DNA of 39,020 nt from Bryobacteraceae bacterium (GCA_026129905.1 JAHCHE010000051.1:1-39020); one strand, 5' to 3'; positions 24,112 to 34,198 are shown, counted from the first letter of the stretch. The notes: generated from the sequence alone by a model not told the origin. Program-made: numbers and translations.

Positions 24112-25425
24112 TCAGACGATTCCGCCTAGCTTTCGGTCCGCCCCCGGCAGCCGCTCCACCGGCGCCTTCATCACTTCCGACGCCAGCGTCAGGTAGAGAT
24201 CGCCGATCGTTCCCGTCATTCGGCTATGCAGGCCCGTTTTGAGGCCGAGACCGCCGGCAACCACGATGGCCAGGCCGCTGTTCTTGTGCGCGTTGGCTTC
24301 GGCATGTTCGTGCGCCATCACCAGGCACGTGCTGTCCAGGAGCGTACCGGCGCCCTCGGGCGTCGCTTTCAGCTTCGCCAGCAGGTAGGCAAACTCCTCC
24401 ACGTGCCAGCGGCAAATGTCGCGGAGAACCCGCTGTCCGGTCGGCGTCTCCACCGCGCCATGCGTGTATTCGTGATGGCGCTCCGACGTGTGGCCCAGCC
24501 AGGGGAACCTCGACAGGCCCTGGCATTTCGTCAGCATGTACGAAGCGACCCGCGTCTGCCCGGACGCCAGCGCGTGTACCAGCAGGTCGGACTGGATCTT
24601 GGCGATGCGCGGCCAGTCCTTCAGGTCCCCGCCCTCGGCCGGCCGCTCGACCACTTGCGCATACTCCGGCGGCAGGCTTGCTACCGAGCGCTCCACGTCC
24701 CGCACCGACGTGAGGTATTCATCCAGCCGCGCCTGGTCGTTGCTGCCGAGAACCGGTCTCAACGCCGACGCGTCCTCCCGGACGGCATCCAGCACGCTCT
24801 TTTTCCGGTCGATCCAACGTTCGTCTTTCCTGCCGAACAGCCGGTCGAACAGCCGGTGCGGAATCATCTCCGGCGGCAGCGGCCGGTCGCGGCCCGCCCA
24901 GCTCATGTTGCGCTGGATGCTCTCGCCGAACGACTCCTGGCACACGCCGATCTCCAGCGAGCGAAACCGCGATTCGGTCCCCACCTTCGCAGCGATCACC
25001 TGGTCGATCGACGCGCCGCCCGCGCCTCGGCCGGTGAACGAAGTCCCCGACATCAGCGCGCTCATCGATCGGTGATGGTCGTTGCCCGGCCCCGGCAGAC
25101 GCGCCGCCGGATTGTCGAGTCCCGAAATCACGTGAAAGTCGTCTCGGAACGGCGCCAGCGGCGTCAGGCACGGCGTCATCCGATAGCCGGCCCCCTCTTC
25201 CCGCGGAATCCAGAACCGTTCCACGATGCCGTTGCCGTTGAACCAAAGGATGAAGCGGGATTCGATCTTTCCGGCGACCCGCGCCCCGGCCGGCGCCGCG
25301 TACGCCGTGCCGTTGGAGTTGAACATGGCCTCCAGCGGCGGCAGTCCAATGCGGATCAGCCCGCCCGACAGCGTGAGGCCCCGAAGCATCGCACGCCTTG
25401 ACAACCTGGTCTTCGTGGTCTTCAT
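24112..25425 (-). CDS. DUF1552 protein, Tat-exported
   Basis: 437 residues. A twin-arginine leader ([20 protein letters not shown]) is followed by a family-typical body: [48 protein letters not shown] and a C-terminal region with GIVVAGG-like turns ([14 protein letters not shown]). DUF1552 proteins are near constant partners of DUF1592/1588/1585-type proteins in Acidobacteriota and Planctomycetes. Here the two genes are five bases apart. They probably act as a pair outside the cytoplasm; the substrate has not been established for the family. Confidence 0.9.
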   Translation of the reverse strand: MKTTKTRLSRRAMLRGLTLSGGLIRIGLPPLEAMFNSNGTAYAAPAGARVAGKIESRFILWFNGNGIVERFWIPREEGAGYRMTPCLTPLAPFRDDFHVISGLDNPAARLPGPGNDHHRSMSALMSGTSFTGRGAGGASIDQVIAAKVGTESRFRSLEIGVCQESFGESIQRNMSWAGRDRPLPPEMIPHRLFDRLFGRKDERWIDRKKSVLDAVREDASALRPVLGSNDQARLDEYLTSVRDVERSVASLPPEYAQVVERPAEGGDLKDWPRIAKIQSDLLVHALASGQTRVASYMLTKCQGLSRFPWLGHTSERHHEYTHGAVETPTGQRVLRDICRWHVEEFAYLLAKLKATPEGAGTLLDSTCLVMAHEHAEANAHKNSGLAIVVAGGLGLKTGLHSRMTGTIGDLYLTLASEVMKAPVERLPGADRKLGGIV

Positions 25426-25430
25426 AACGG

Positions 25431-27446
25431 CTAACTCTCTCCTCCAAGGAAAGCTCTGGATGTTACCAGGGAGACGATCAGTTCCCGGAACCGGAAACCC
25501 GAGTCCCGGAAGCGGTCGAAAGCGGCGTCAATCGCCGGTTGATCCGCCGCCGTTTCCTGCCGCCCGAACGCATATCGGAACAACTGCTTCACCACGCATT
25601 TCTGGCAGCCGGCGTTTTCCGACAGGACCTTGCCGAGTTGCCTCGGCGTCGAGAATTCCGAGCCGGGTATTCCGGCTACCCATCCCGACGTGTCGATATC
25701 GAGGACATGTTCCACCGGGCGTTTCTTCCGATTGTTCATGTCCTCGTCGCGGGTGGGGTAGATCTTCACCACCTGCTTCTCGCGAAACTTCCCGATCGCG
25801 TCGTACTGCTCGAAGCCGAGCCCGATCGGGTCCACCAGCCGGTGACAGCCCGAGCACGTTTCGTTGTTCAGGTGTACGGCCAGCCGCTCGCGGTTCGTCA
25901 TCGGCTTCTCGTCCGTTACCGTCGGTAGCGTCGCGTTCACCCCCGGCGGCGGAGGCGGCACTTTCTGACACAGGAAATGCTCGCGGATGAACAGCCCGCG
26001 TTCGGTGGCCGACGTGTCGGCAGGCTTGCTGGTCACCGTGTGGAACAGCGCTTGCCCGAGCACGCCCGCCCGGCCCGAGTCGGGCGGAAATTCAACTCGG
26101 CCGAACTCTTCGGCGGGAGCGGGACAACCGTATAGGGCCGCCAGGTCGCTGCTCACGAAACTGTAGTTGGCCGTGAAGAACTCCATGAAGCTCGCGTCCG
26201 ACCACGCCAGGTGATGAAACAGCCGCCTGGTCTCTTCCACCATCGATCCGGCCAGTTCCGGCGTGAACTCGCGGAACAGCCGCCTCTCCCGAATCGCCGT
26301 CAGCGCCCGGTCGAATCGCATCCACTGCGCCAGGAACTCGTCCATCGCCCCACGCGCGCGCGGGTCGTCGAGCATCCGCCGCGCCGTTCGTTCCACGCCC
26401 TCCGGCGTCGCCAGTCTTCCTTCGGCGGCCTCGCGAAGCAGTTCGTCATCGGGCGCGGTGTTCCACAGGACGTACGAAAGCCGGCTTGCCACCTCGTGGC
26501 TGTACCACGGACTGGAGCGTCCGCGCTCGGACAGAAACAAAAAGTGCGGCGATTGCAGCATCGCCTCGACGACGATCTGCGCCCCTTTGTAGAAATCGTT
26601 TTCTCGCCCCGCTTCCACGGCGAACAGCGCGCGATACGCGCCCGCCTCTTTGTCGCTCAGCGGACGCCGGAACGCCTTCGTGCCGAACCGGCGTACAAAC
26701 CGGTCGGCGCACTGCTCGTCGCTCGCCCCCGTTGGTTGGCACGGGACCAGGCGATTCCGGTCGCCTCCCAGGAACGCGGTCCGCGCCAGGTTTTCGGCGG
26801 CCTGCCCGTAAGCCTCGGCCAGAAGCGGCGAGATGCTCTGGCCGTCCACTTGGTTCTTAAAGCCGTTGATGAAATCTTCCTGGGGGAACTGGTTGGCCGG
26901 CCGGGTGAAGTCGCCAAGGAGGTCGCGCACGGTGTTGTTGTATTGCGCGTGCGTCAACCGCCGCGCCGCCGCCGGACGCGCCGCGACTCTACGCGCCGCC
27001 GAGACGGCCTGTTCCACCGCCGCCCGCTGCTGCTCCTTCGATACGCCGGCCAGCCGCTCCACCCAAGCGCGCAGGATCCGTTCGTCCTCGCTGCCCTGAA
27101 GTATGCGCTCGCCCCCGGTGTGCTTGATGCGGTTGGTCGGTTTGCCGAACAGCAGAGAATCCGCCGGGTTCGCCGTGTCCACCAGCGCCGCCAGCCCAAG
27201 CCCGAAGCTTTCAATCTCCTGTTGGGAAGCGTCCGGGGCGGGGAAGTGCAGCCGCGTACCGGATGCTACGCCGCTATCGCTGTGGCAGGCGCGGCACTGC
27301 GCATTCTCGAGGACCGGATACGCCTTCGAGGAGAAGGAATCGCGGGTGGTTCCGCCGGTCTCCGACGCCGTATTCTGGCCGTGCGCAGGCGCGGCGAAGA
27401 CGTACAGCGCGAAGAGGATGAGAGCTTGTGTTGGAATTGAGCGCAT
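25431..27446 (-). CDS. DUF1592/DUF1588/DUF1585-type secreted cytochrome-like protein
   Basis: 671 residues with a Sec signal peptide ([17 protein letters not shown]). Regions in the family order: a c-heme-like CRACH site near residues 52-56 (PSCyt1/DUF1587 part), [16 protein letters not shown], the DUF1595/DUF1592 core ([27 protein letters not shown]), DUF1588 with a second CSGCH site ([18 protein letters not shown]) and the DUF1585 end ([17 protein letters not shown]). Two CxxCH sites suggest covalent heme and an electron-transfer or oxidative role. First gene of the pair with DUF1552. Confidence 0.9.
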   Translation of the reverse strand: MRSIPTQALILFALYVFAAPAHGQNTASETGGTTRDSFSSKAYPVLENAQCRACHSDSGVASGTRLHFPAPDASQQEIESFGLGLAALVDTANPADSLLFGKPTNRIKHTGGERILQGSEDERILRAWVERLAGVSKEQQRAAVEQAVSAARRVAARPAAARRLTHAQYNNTVRDLLGDFTRPANQFPQEDFINGFKNQVDGQSISPLLAEAYGQAAENLARTAFLGGDRNRLVPCQPTGASDEQCADRFVRRFGTKAFRRPLSDKEAGAYRALFAVEAGRENDFYKGAQIVVEAMLQSPHFLFLSERGRSSPWYSHEVASRLSYVLWNTAPDDELLREAAEGRLATPEGVERTARRMLDDPRARGAMDEFLAQWMRFDRALTAIRERRLFREFTPELAGSMVEETRRLFHHLAWSDASFMEFFTANYSFVSSDLAALYGCPAPAEEFGRVEFPPDSGRAGVLGQALFHTVTSKPADTSATERGLFIREHFLCQKVPPPPPGVNATLPTVTDEKPMTNRERLAVHLNNETCSGCHRLVDPIGLGFEQYDAIGKFREKQVVKIYPTRDEDMNNRKKRPVEHVLDIDTSGWVAGIPGSEFSTPRQLGKVLSENAGCQKCVVKQLFRYAFGRQETAADQPAIDAAFDRFRDSGFRFRELIVSLVTSRAFLGGES

Positions 27447-27538
27447 CCCGCCTGTTGCAAGAATCGTACCAAATCGCGTCCTGGGGGCGCCAGCCCGACG
27501 GCCGCGGCGGCGCCGGCCGGAGATAAAGTAGTGAGAAG

Positions 27539-28210
27539 ATGCTGCTTGCGCTCGATCCCATCGAGGTCCGCGTGCTCGGATCGCTTATTGAAAAAGAGAT
27601 CACGACGCCGGAATACTACCCGCTGACCGTGAACGCGATTCTGGCCGCGTGTAACCAGAAGTCGAATCGCGAGCCGGTAGTCGCCTATGACGAGCCCAGC
27701 GTCGCGGCGGCCTTGCGTTCGCTGGAGGACAAAGAGCTTGTCGATAGCGTCACTCCCTCCGGCAGCCGGGTCGAGAAATTCGAGCAGCGGCTGGCGGCCC
27801 GCCTCAATCTGGGCCGGCGCGAACTGGCTCTGCTTGACGTTCTCATGCTGCGCGGTCCGCAGACCCTTGGCGAACTCCACGCGCGAACCGCGCGCATGCA
27901 CGGCTTCAGCGATAACGACGAAATCGAAGCCGTTCTCGACCGCATGGCGCAGTGGCGGCCGGATCCGCTCGTCGTTCGCCTGGCAAGAACTCCGGGCGCG
28001 CGGGAGCCCCGTTACATGCACCTGCTGACGCCGTTTTCCGAGCCCGCTCCGCCCGTTCCCGAGCCGCGCGCCGCCGCCTCCCCGGACGACGAGATTGCCG
28101 CGCTCCGCGGCGACATTGCCCGCCTGGAGCAGGAACTCCGCGACTTGCGGGCGGAGTTCGCTAACTTCCGCCGCCAGTTGTGGGTCACGGATCCCTATCG
28201 CTCCGAGTAG
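27539..28210 (+). CDS. yceH: DUF480/YceH family protein
   Basis: 223 residues, cytoplasmic. The first 170 residues match YceH closely (LDPIEVRVLGSLIEKE, TTPEYYPLTVNAILAACNQK, SNREPVV, LRGPQTLGELHARTARM) and fold as two winged-helix units. The tail (about 180-223) is a Pro-rich linker and a coiled-coil segment (EIAALRGDIARLEQELRDL), also usual in the family. The function is not firmly known. It diverges from the cytochrome-like gene across about 90 bases. Confidence 0.92.
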   Translation: MLLALDPIEVRVLGSLIEKEITTPEYYPLTVNAILAACNQKSNREPVVAYDEPSVAAALRSLEDKELVDSVTPSGSRVEKFEQRLAARLNLGRRELALLDVLMLRGPQTLGELHARTARMHGFSDNDEIEAVLDRMAQWRPDPLVVRLARTPGAREPRYMHLLTPFSEPAPPVPEPRAAASPDDEIAALRGDIARLEQELRDLRAEFANFRRQLWVTDPYRSE

Positions 28211-28270
28211 GCCAGTCTGCGCTCTCCCGCGCAAGTCTTGACAACCCGTGGGGCAGCCCTCTCAGGCTGC

Positions 28271-28318
28271 GCGGGACTCCTAGTCCCGCCTAGTCCCGCC
28301 TCTGGAGTTAGTCCCGCC
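28271..28318. repeat. Short direct repeats of TAGTCCCGCC with hairpin
   Basis: TAGTCCCGCC occurs three times (starts 28281, 28291, 28309). The first copy pairs with GCGGGACT at 28271-28278 to give an eight-pair hairpin. It lies in the 226-base gap after yceH. GTCCCGCC also occurs near 38590, so it may belong to a dispersed genomic repeat. Confidence 0.55.
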
Positions 28319-28424
28319 TGGCGCCGCCTCACGCGGGCGCTCCACCAGTCTGTTCCGCGGCGAACCACCGCGCCGGAGAACGACAAGACTCAAAACAGAC
28401 TCAAATCTGCACGATAAGTTCCTT

Positions 28425-28436
28425 CAGGAGCTCCTG
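28425..28436 (+). promoter_or_regulatory. Ribosome-binding site inside a perfect palindrome
   Basis: CAGGAGCTCCTG is fully self-complementary and stands directly before the TTG start of the porin gene. Its AGGAG is the Shine-Dalgarno sequence. The symmetry could mask the site or serve as a dimeric operator. Confidence 0.45.
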
Positions 28437-29750
28437 TTGCCCTCTCCTCCAGTTCAGAAACGTTCCCGTTTGGCGCGGTTCGTCTGCCTCGCGCTCCTCA
28501 CCGTTCCCGTGCTGGCTTCCGATAGCGATGTTGCCGCCAAAGCCACGAACGCCTCCTCGCGCTGGCCGCGCTGGCTGAAAGCCGGAGGAGAATATCGTTC
28601 CCGGTTCCAGCCGAGCCGCGGGCTCGACTTCCAGCCGGGCGCCAACGAGAACTGCTGGATGACGCGCCTCCGCCTTGATCTCGGCATCGAAGCCCGCTCC
28701 TGGCTCCGCTTTCAGGTCCAGGCGCAGGACGCGCACGCGCCCGGCTGGCGCGGGGATATCGACGCCGCGGCCGACGCGCTCGACTTCCGTCAGGCATTCG
28801 TCGAGGTTGGCCGCGCGGAAGGCTACGGGTGGAGGTTTCGTCTCGGTCGTCAGGAACTCTCTTTCGGAGACGAGCGCCTGGTGGGCGCGGACAGCTACTG
28901 GGACCCTATCGGCCGCGCCTTTGACGCAGCGCGGCTCACCTGGAGCCGGCCGGGAATGCGCGTCGAAGGATTCACCGCCCTCGCGGTGAATTCGCGCTAT
29001 CGCCGCCCCAACCGCGCCTCCACCGATCGCCGGTTGTTCGGCGCGACGGTCACCTTTCAGCCGGATCCCGGTGGTGTTGCCGTCGCGCCGTTCCTCCTTT
29101 GGAAGTCAGACAGTCATCTGGCGGACGGGGGACATCTCGATGTCTACACGTACGGCCTCCGTTCGGTTGGCCCGCTGGCCGGCGGCGCCGACTACAACGT
29201 CGAGATGGCGGCTCAACGAGGCAGCCGCCAAAGCCGGCCGATCGCCGCCTGGGCGGGTCATTGGGAGATCGGCTACAGCTTGCCGCGCGGCGCCGGCGAC
29301 GACCGCGTGACCTTCGAGTACAACTTCGGCTCCGGAGACTCCGATCCGGCGGACAGCCGCTACGGCGCCTTTGACGATCTGTACCCTGGAACCTATCCTT
29401 ATTTCGGAGTAGCGGACCCGTTCCGATGGATTAACATTCGGACGCTGGTCGGTACGGTCGGCTGCGGCCTGTCGGCCCGTTGGCGGCTGAAGCTGGGATA
29501 TCGTGCCCTGTGGCTCGCCACCGTCAGGGACGGGCTGTACGTCGATCCGGAAACCTGGCTGGCTCACAACCCATCGGCATCCAGCAGCCACATCGGAAAC
29601 CAGCTCTTCGCACAAGCCCTCTTCCAGGTCTCCCCCCGTTCCCAACTGTGGCTCGGCGTCGCCCGGCTGATCCCCGGCGCGTACCTGGTGGAAGCCTCCT
29701 TCAACGGCGCCCTTACCACGCCTTACGTGACCTGGAGCTATCGCTTCTAA
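28437..29750 (+). CDS. Alginate-export (AlgE)-type outer-membrane porin
   Basis: 437 residues. The TTG start is chosen because AGGAG precedes it and a signal peptide follows (LARFVCLALLTVPVLAS). The mature part alternates polar and hydrophobic residues in beta-strand fashion and has landmarks of the AlgE-like porins: GGEYRSRFQ, MTRLRLDLGIEARSWL, DFRQAFVEVG, WRFRLGRQELSFGDERLVG, GRAFDAARLTW, and a final strand ending YVTWSYRF with C-terminal Phe. It should form an 18-stranded outer-membrane barrel for an anionic saccharide or similar solute. Substrate not shown. Confidence 0.82.
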   Translation: MPSPPVQKRSRLARFVCLALLTVPVLASDSDVAAKATNASSRWPRWLKAGGEYRSRFQPSRGLDFQPGANENCWMTRLRLDLGIEARSWLRFQVQAQDAHAPGWRGDIDAAADALDFRQAFVEVGRAEGYGWRFRLGRQELSFGDERLVGADSYWDPIGRAFDAARLTWSRPGMRVEGFTALAVNSRYRRPNRASTDRRLFGATVTFQPDPGGVAVAPFLLWKSDSHLADGGHLDVYTYGLRSVGPLAGGADYNVEMAAQRGSRQSRPIAAWAGHWEIGYSLPRGAGDDRVTFEYNFGSGDSDPADSRYGAFDDLYPGTYPYFGVADPFRWINIRTLVGTVGCGLSARWRLKLGYRALWLATVRDGLYVDPETWLAHNPSASSSHIGNQLFAQALFQVSPRSQLWLGVARLIPGAYLVEASFNGALTTPYVTWSYRF

Positions 29751-29772
29751 GCACGAAGCCCGCGGCAGCCAA

Positions 29773-29801
29773 TTGCTCCGGCGCCGTCCAGGCGTTACAC
29801 T
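29773..29801 (+). promoter_or_regulatory. Possible promoter of the DUF1549/DUF1553 gene
   Basis: TTGCTC and TACACT are separated by 17 bases and lie 38 bases before the ATG. The match to consensus is moderate, especially at -35. Confidence 0.35.
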
Positions 29802-29838
29802 TCTAAAGGAAGTTCCGGCCCCACCTGGGAGGAGGGCC

Positions 29839-32547
29839 ATGGATTCTGGGCGATCACCGGCGCGAAGCCTTGCCGCGGCGTGGGGCATGCTCTGCCTCCT
29901 CGCGACGGCCTCGCCGGCCGCCCAACCCCCTTCATCCTCCGCGCCTGAAGTCGTCTCGATCCTGAAGCAGAAATGTCTCCAGTGCCATGGCGCCGCCGTT
30001 GCCATGTCCAGTCTCAGCCTCGATACCCGCGAGGCCATGCTCAAAGGCGGAGACCAAGGACCGGCCATCGCGCCCGGCGACGCCGAGGCCAGCCGCTTGT
30101 ACCGCCGCGTCGCGGGCCTGGAGCAGCCCAAAATGCCCATGGCGCCGCTCGCCCCGCTGACGGCTGCGGAAATCTCTACGATCAGGAAGTGGATCGACGC
30201 CGGCGCGACGTTTGACCTTCCCGAGCCGGGCGAGTTCAAATCCGGCGAAAGCGACAAGGAACGGGCGTTCACCCCCGAGGAGCGAAACTGGTGGGCGTTT
30301 CAAAACCCCGTCCGCCATCCCCCTCCCCCTATCGCCGACCCGCGCTGGAGCGCCAACCCCATCGACGCCTTTCTCAAAGCGGCACTCGATCGCAACGGAT
30401 TGCAGCCCGCCCCCGAAGCCGATCGCCATACCCTCATTCGCCGCGCTTACCTCGACCTCCTCGGCCTGCTGCCGCCGCCCGAGGAAGTCGACGCGTTTGT
30501 GAACGACCGCTCCCCGCGCGCCTGGGAGAATCTGGTCGACCGCCTGCTCGCCTCGCCTCACTACGGCGAGCGGTGGGGACGCTTCTGGCTCGACGTCGCC
30601 CGCTACGCCGACAGCTCCGGCTACGAGCACGACCGCGATATCGCCAACGCCTGGCGTTACCGCGACTACGTCATCGACGCGTTCAACCGGGACAAGCCTT
30701 ACCACCGCTTCATCGTCGAGCAGCTCGCCGGCGACGAACTCGAAGACCGCGATTTCGACAGCCTCGTCGCCACCACCTTCTACCGCATCGGGCCCCGCGT
30801 CCGCTTCCGCGAGAAGGACAACCCCTACTACCGCTACGAGTATCTCGACGACCTCATCCGAACCACCTTCCAGGGCTTCATGGGCCTGTCGGTGAATTGC
30901 GCCCGCTGTCACGATCACAAGTTCGATCCCGTCACGCGAATGGACTACTACCGCACCGTCGGGATGCTGTTCAGCTACGTGGATTACGACCATCCGCTCG
31001 CGCCCCCGGAGAAAGCCGCCGAATACGGCCGCATCAAGCGCGAGGTGGAAGAAGAAATCCGGCCCCTGGCGCAACAGATCGCCCGCATCGAGGCGCCCTA
31101 CCGCAAGGCGGCCTACGAACGGAAGCTGGCGCGGTTCCCCGAGGAGATCCAACTCGCCGTACGCACACCCGAGGAGCAACGAACGCCCGGCCAGAAACTG
31201 CTGGCGGCGCAGATCGTCTCGCTCGATGTGGATCCCGACGCGGCCGCCAGCGTCAACGTATCCGCTTCGTACGCCCGGATGATCGAGGTCGGCCCGGAGG
31301 ACGATGCCGCGCGGCGCAAACTGGTGGACCGCATCCTCAAGATCCGCGAGCGCCTGCCGCCGCCGCTGCTCATCGCCGAGGGCGTCCGCGACGGCGATTA
31401 CCGGCTGACGCCCGACGGTCCCGGCGACGAACCGCTCCCCGGCAAAGGGACGCGCTTCGAGTACGGCGTCGAGTGCTGCTTCCTTCCCGACCCGGCCCGG
31501 GGCTACGTTGTCCCGGCCGTCCACTTCGGCGCCAACGGCCTCGATGTCGCCGAAGACCAGAACGCGGCTGTCGTCCCGCCCGGCTATTTGACCGTATTGG
31601 TGAACGGCGCCGCCCCGCCCGTCGCCCGCCCTCCGCGCGACGGATCGCTCACCAGCGGACGCCGCCGCGCCCTCGCCGAATGGATCGCTTCGCCCGGCAA
31701 CCCCCTGACCGCCCGCGTCATGGCGAACCGCATCTGGCACTGGCATTTCGGCCGCGGCATCGTGCCGACTCCCTCCAACTTCGGAAAAATGGGCTTGCCT
31801 CCTTCGCACCCCGAACTGCTCGACTGGCTCGCCACCGAGTTCATTCGCCAGGGCTGGAGCGTCAAGCGCATGCACCGGCTGATCATGAACTCCGCCGCCT
31901 ACAGAATGGCCTCCGCTTTCTATCTCCCCTCCAACGCGGAGAAGGACCCCGCCAACGCGTACCTGTGGCGCTTCCCGCTCCGCCGCCTGGAAGCCGAAGC
32001 GATCCGCGACGTCATTCTCTCGGCCTCCGGACAGCTCAACCCCGAAGCCGGCGGCGAGCCGTTCTTCCCCTCCATCCCCATGTCGCTCCGCGAAAGCTAC
32101 CGCCAGGGCAGGTGGCGGATGACCAGCGAAGAGCCGTCCACCTGGCGGCGCAGCGTCTACTCGTATTGGAAGCGCGGCCTCAAGTACCCGATGTTCGAAG
32201 TCCACGACCAGCCGGACCTGAACGTGACCTGCGAAAAGCGAAACGTCACCACCGTGCCCACGCAGGCCCTCACGCTGTTGAACAACGAGTTCGTTCTCAT
32301 CCAGGCCCGGCATCTCGCTTCCCGCGTCCTGCGCGAAGGCGGAGGCGACGACGGCCGCGTCCGCGCACTCTACCGCATCGCGCTAAGCCGCGAGCCGTCG
32401 CCGAAAGAATCGGCCGGCGCCCAAGCCTTTCTGCGGCAACAGCGCGACGGCTACGCAGCCCCCGGCGCCGCCGACCCGGATCTCCAGGCCCTCGCCGCCC
32501 TGGCCCACGTCATGCTCAACGCCAACGAGTTTGTCTACATCAACTGA
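29839..32547 (+). CDS. PSCyt1-DUF1549-DUF1553 secreted cytochrome-like protein
   Basis: 902 residues. The ATG follows GGGAGGAGGG and starts a Sec signal peptide. A c-heme-like CLQCH (about residues 48-52) lies in the N-terminal PSCyt1 region (SLSLDTREAMLKGGDQGPAI). DUF1549 follows (IDAFLKAALDRNG, LIRRAYLDLLGLLPPPEEV, HYGERWGRFWLDVARYADS), with a second CARCHDHKFDPV site. DUF1553 forms the C-terminal part (ARVMANRIWHWHFGRGIV, TPSNFGKMG, HPELLDWLA, MHRLIMNSAAYRM, NVTTVPTQALTLLNNEF). It is paired with the DUF1501 gene ten bases downstream. Likely an extracytoplasmic redox enzyme; the substrate is unknown for the family. Confidence 0.92.
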   Translation: MDSGRSPARSLAAAWGMLCLLATASPAAQPPSSSAPEVVSILKQKCLQCHGAAVAMSSLSLDTREAMLKGGDQGPAIAPGDAEASRLYRRVAGLEQPKMPMAPLAPLTAAEISTIRKWIDAGATFDLPEPGEFKSGESDKERAFTPEERNWWAFQNPVRHPPPPIADPRWSANPIDAFLKAALDRNGLQPAPEADRHTLIRRAYLDLLGLLPPPEEVDAFVNDRSPRAWENLVDRLLASPHYGERWGRFWLDVARYADSSGYEHDRDIANAWRYRDYVIDAFNRDKPYHRFIVEQLAGDELEDRDFDSLVATTFYRIGPRVRFREKDNPYYRYEYLDDLIRTTFQGFMGLSVNCARCHDHKFDPVTRMDYYRTVGMLFSYVDYDHPLAPPEKAAEYGRIKREVEEEIRPLAQQIARIEAPYRKAAYERKLARFPEEIQLAVRTPEEQRTPGQKLLAAQIVSLDVDPDAAASVNVSASYARMIEVGPEDDAARRKLVDRILKIRERLPPPLLIAEGVRDGDYRLTPDGPGDEPLPGKGTRFEYGVECCFLPDPARGYVVPAVHFGANGLDVAEDQNAAVVPPGYLTVLVNGAAPPVARPPRDGSLTSGRRRALAEWIASPGNPLTARVMANRIWHWHFGRGIVPTPSNFGKMGLPPSHPELLDWLATEFIRQGWSVKRMHRLIMNSAAYRMASAFYLPSNAEKDPANAYLWRFPLRRLEAEAIRDVILSASGQLNPEAGGEPFFPSIPMSLRESYRQGRWRMTSEEPSTWRRSVYSYWKRGLKYPMFEVHDQPDLNVTCEKRNVTTVPTQALTLLNNEFVLIQARHLASRVLREGGGDDGRVRALYRIALSREPSPKESAGAQAFLRQQRDGYAAPGAADPDLQALAALAHVMLNANEFVYIN

Positions 32548-32557
32548 GGAGGCAGCC

Positions 32558-34048
32558 ATGGACCCGCTCTGCAACTGCCGGATGAGCAAACGCCGCTTCG
32601 TTTCCCGGCGCGATTTCCTCTTCAACGCCGGCGGCGGAATCAGCGGCCTCGCCCTCTTGCAACTGCTGAGCCAGGACGGCCTCCTCGCCGCGCCTCCCGC
32701 CGCGCGAGCCGCTTGCGCCGGCGCCGAAGGCTTCCCCGGCTCGCCCTACCTCGCCAGGCAGCCCCACTTCAAACCCCGCGCGAAATCCGTCATCTCGCTG
32801 TTCATGAGCGGCGGCGTCAGCCACGTCGATACGTTCGATTACAAACCCGCGCTGGAGAAGTATCACGGCAAGCCGCTCGAAGGCAAAGGCGAAATCCGCG
32901 TCCGCCAGGGCTACCCCGGCCCCTTGATGAAGAGCCCCTACCGCTTCCGCCGGTACGGGCAGTCCGGCGCCTGGGTCTCGGACCTGTTCCCCCGCATCGC
33001 AACCATCGTCGACGATCTCGCGTTCATCTACTCCTGCCAGGGGAAATCGAACGACCACGTCCTGTCCCACTACGAGTGGAACACCGGCTCCATCCTGATG
33101 GGCTTCCCCAGCGTGGGCGCCTGGGTGACCTACGGACTCGGCAGCGAGAACCAGAACCTCCCCGGCTTCGTCGTCGTCTACGACGCCCGCGGCGGCCCTT
33201 TCTCCGGCCCTGCCAACTGGAGCGCCGGCTTCCTCCCCGCGGCCTACCAGGGAACCGTCTTCCGCTCGACCGGCGACCCGATCCTCGACCTCGCGCCCCC
33301 GGCCGGCTACGTCACGCCCGAGCAGCAGCGCGCCCGCCTCGACCATCTCGAGTGGATGAACCAGAACCACGCCGAGAAGCATCCGGGCAGCTCCGAACTA
33401 TCCGCCCGCATCGCCTCCTACGAGCTGGCCTACCGCATGCAAATGTGCGCCCCGGAAGCCGTCGACCTGGCGGACGAAAGCGACGAAACCAAAGCCCTCT
33501 ACGGCCTCAATCATCCCGTCACCGAGCCCTTCGGCAAACAGTGTCTGCTGGCGCGCCGCCTGGTCGAGCGCGGCGTGCGCTTCGTCCAGCTTTACAGCGG
33601 CTCCATCGTCGACCAGAACGTCGACACCTGGGACGCCCACACCAGCATCGTCGACAACCACGGCATGCACGCCCGCGAAGTGGACCAGCCGATCGCCGGC
33701 CTCGTCACGGACCTCAAGCGCCGCGGCCTGCTCGGCGAAACCCTCCTGCTCTGGCACTCCGAGTTCGGGCGCATGCCCATCTCCCAGCGCGGGATCGGCC
33801 GCGACCACAACCCCGGCGCCATGACCGTCTTCCTCGCCGGCGCCGGCATCGAAGGCGGCCTTCAGATCGGCGCCACCGACGAAGTCGGCTACAAGGCCGA
33901 GGACCGCATCGTCACCCCGCACGACCTCCACGCCACGCTGCTCCATCTGCTCGGCCTGGACCACAAACGCCTTACCTACTACTTCAACGGCCGCCACATG
34001 CGCCTCACCGACGTCGCCGGCGACCTCATCCCCGAAATCGCCGGCTGA
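32558..34048 (+). CDS. DUF1501 protein, Tat-exported
   Basis: 496 residues. The ATG at 32558 follows GAGGAGG. A twin-arginine leader (VSRRDFLFNAGGGISGLALL) leads to a sulfatase-like body typical of DUF1501: KSVISLFMSGGVSHVDTFDYK, GKPLEGKGE, the SNDHVLSHYEWNTGS region, FVQLYSGS, WDAHTSIVDNHG, LLWHSEFGRMP, GRDHNPGAMTVFLAG and LHATLLHLLGLDHKRL. These metal-site-like D/H motifs recall alkaline-phosphatase-superfamily enzymes. It is a constant neighbour of DUF1549/DUF1553 proteins, with which it probably acts. Confidence 0.92.
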   Translation: MDPLCNCRMSKRRFVSRRDFLFNAGGGISGLALLQLLSQDGLLAAPPAARAACAGAEGFPGSPYLARQPHFKPRAKSVISLFMSGGVSHVDTFDYKPALEKYHGKPLEGKGEIRVRQGYPGPLMKSPYRFRRYGQSGAWVSDLFPRIATIVDDLAFIYSCQGKSNDHVLSHYEWNTGSILMGFPSVGAWVTYGLGSENQNLPGFVVVYDARGGPFSGPANWSAGFLPAAYQGTVFRSTGDPILDLAPPAGYVTPEQQRARLDHLEWMNQNHAEKHPGSSELSARIASYELAYRMQMCAPEAVDLADESDETKALYGLNHPVTEPFGKQCLLARRLVERGVRFVQLYSGSIVDQNVDTWDAHTSIVDNHGMHAREVDQPIAGLVTDLKRRGLLGETLLLWHSEFGRMPISQRGIGRDHNPGAMTVFLAGAGIEGGLQIGATDEVGYKAEDRIVTPHDLHATLLHLLGLDHKRLTYYFNGRHMRLTDVAGDLIPEIAG

Positions 34049-34128
34049 AAGCTGTGGGGCAGGATCTCAGCGTATTCATGCCTTGGCGAGCACCGCTCTC
34101 ACACGCTTGCCGCTTCCTTACGAGCCGC

Positions 34129-34146
34129 GACCGCGAGGGAGCGGTC
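34129..34146. repeat. REP-like hairpin GACCGC/GCGGTC
   Basis: A six-pair stem with loop GAGGGA stands within GAGCCGCGACCGCGAGGGAG, a sequence type I associate with dispersed repeats in Acidobacteriota genomes. It lies 80 bases after the DUF1501 gene and may end its transcript. No gene is seen in 34049-34310. Confidence 0.45.
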
Positions 34147-34172
34147 CTCCGGGTTACGTCTCCGCATTTCCA

Positions 34173-34198
34173 AACAGGTGTACTTAACAGGTGTACTT
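34173..34198. repeat. Tandem duplication of a 13-base unit
   Basis: AACAGGTGTACTT occurs twice in direct succession and is followed by AAG. It marks the left border of the accessory region with the toxin-antitoxin and RHS remnants. Confidence 0.7.

Noticed and set aside
28271-28318. Three spaced decamers considered as a CRISPR array
   Set aside because: The units are only ten bases, two are directly adjacent with no spacer, and no cas gene is present.
29932-32313. Minus-strand open frame of about 790 codons
   Set aside because: Antisense to the DUF1549/DUF1553 gene, with composition typical of a shadow frame and no domain.
30291-32585. Plus-strand frame of about 760 codons, extremely Arg/Pro-rich
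   Set aside because: It overlaps the DUF1549/DUF1553 gene in another frame and has no recognisable motif.
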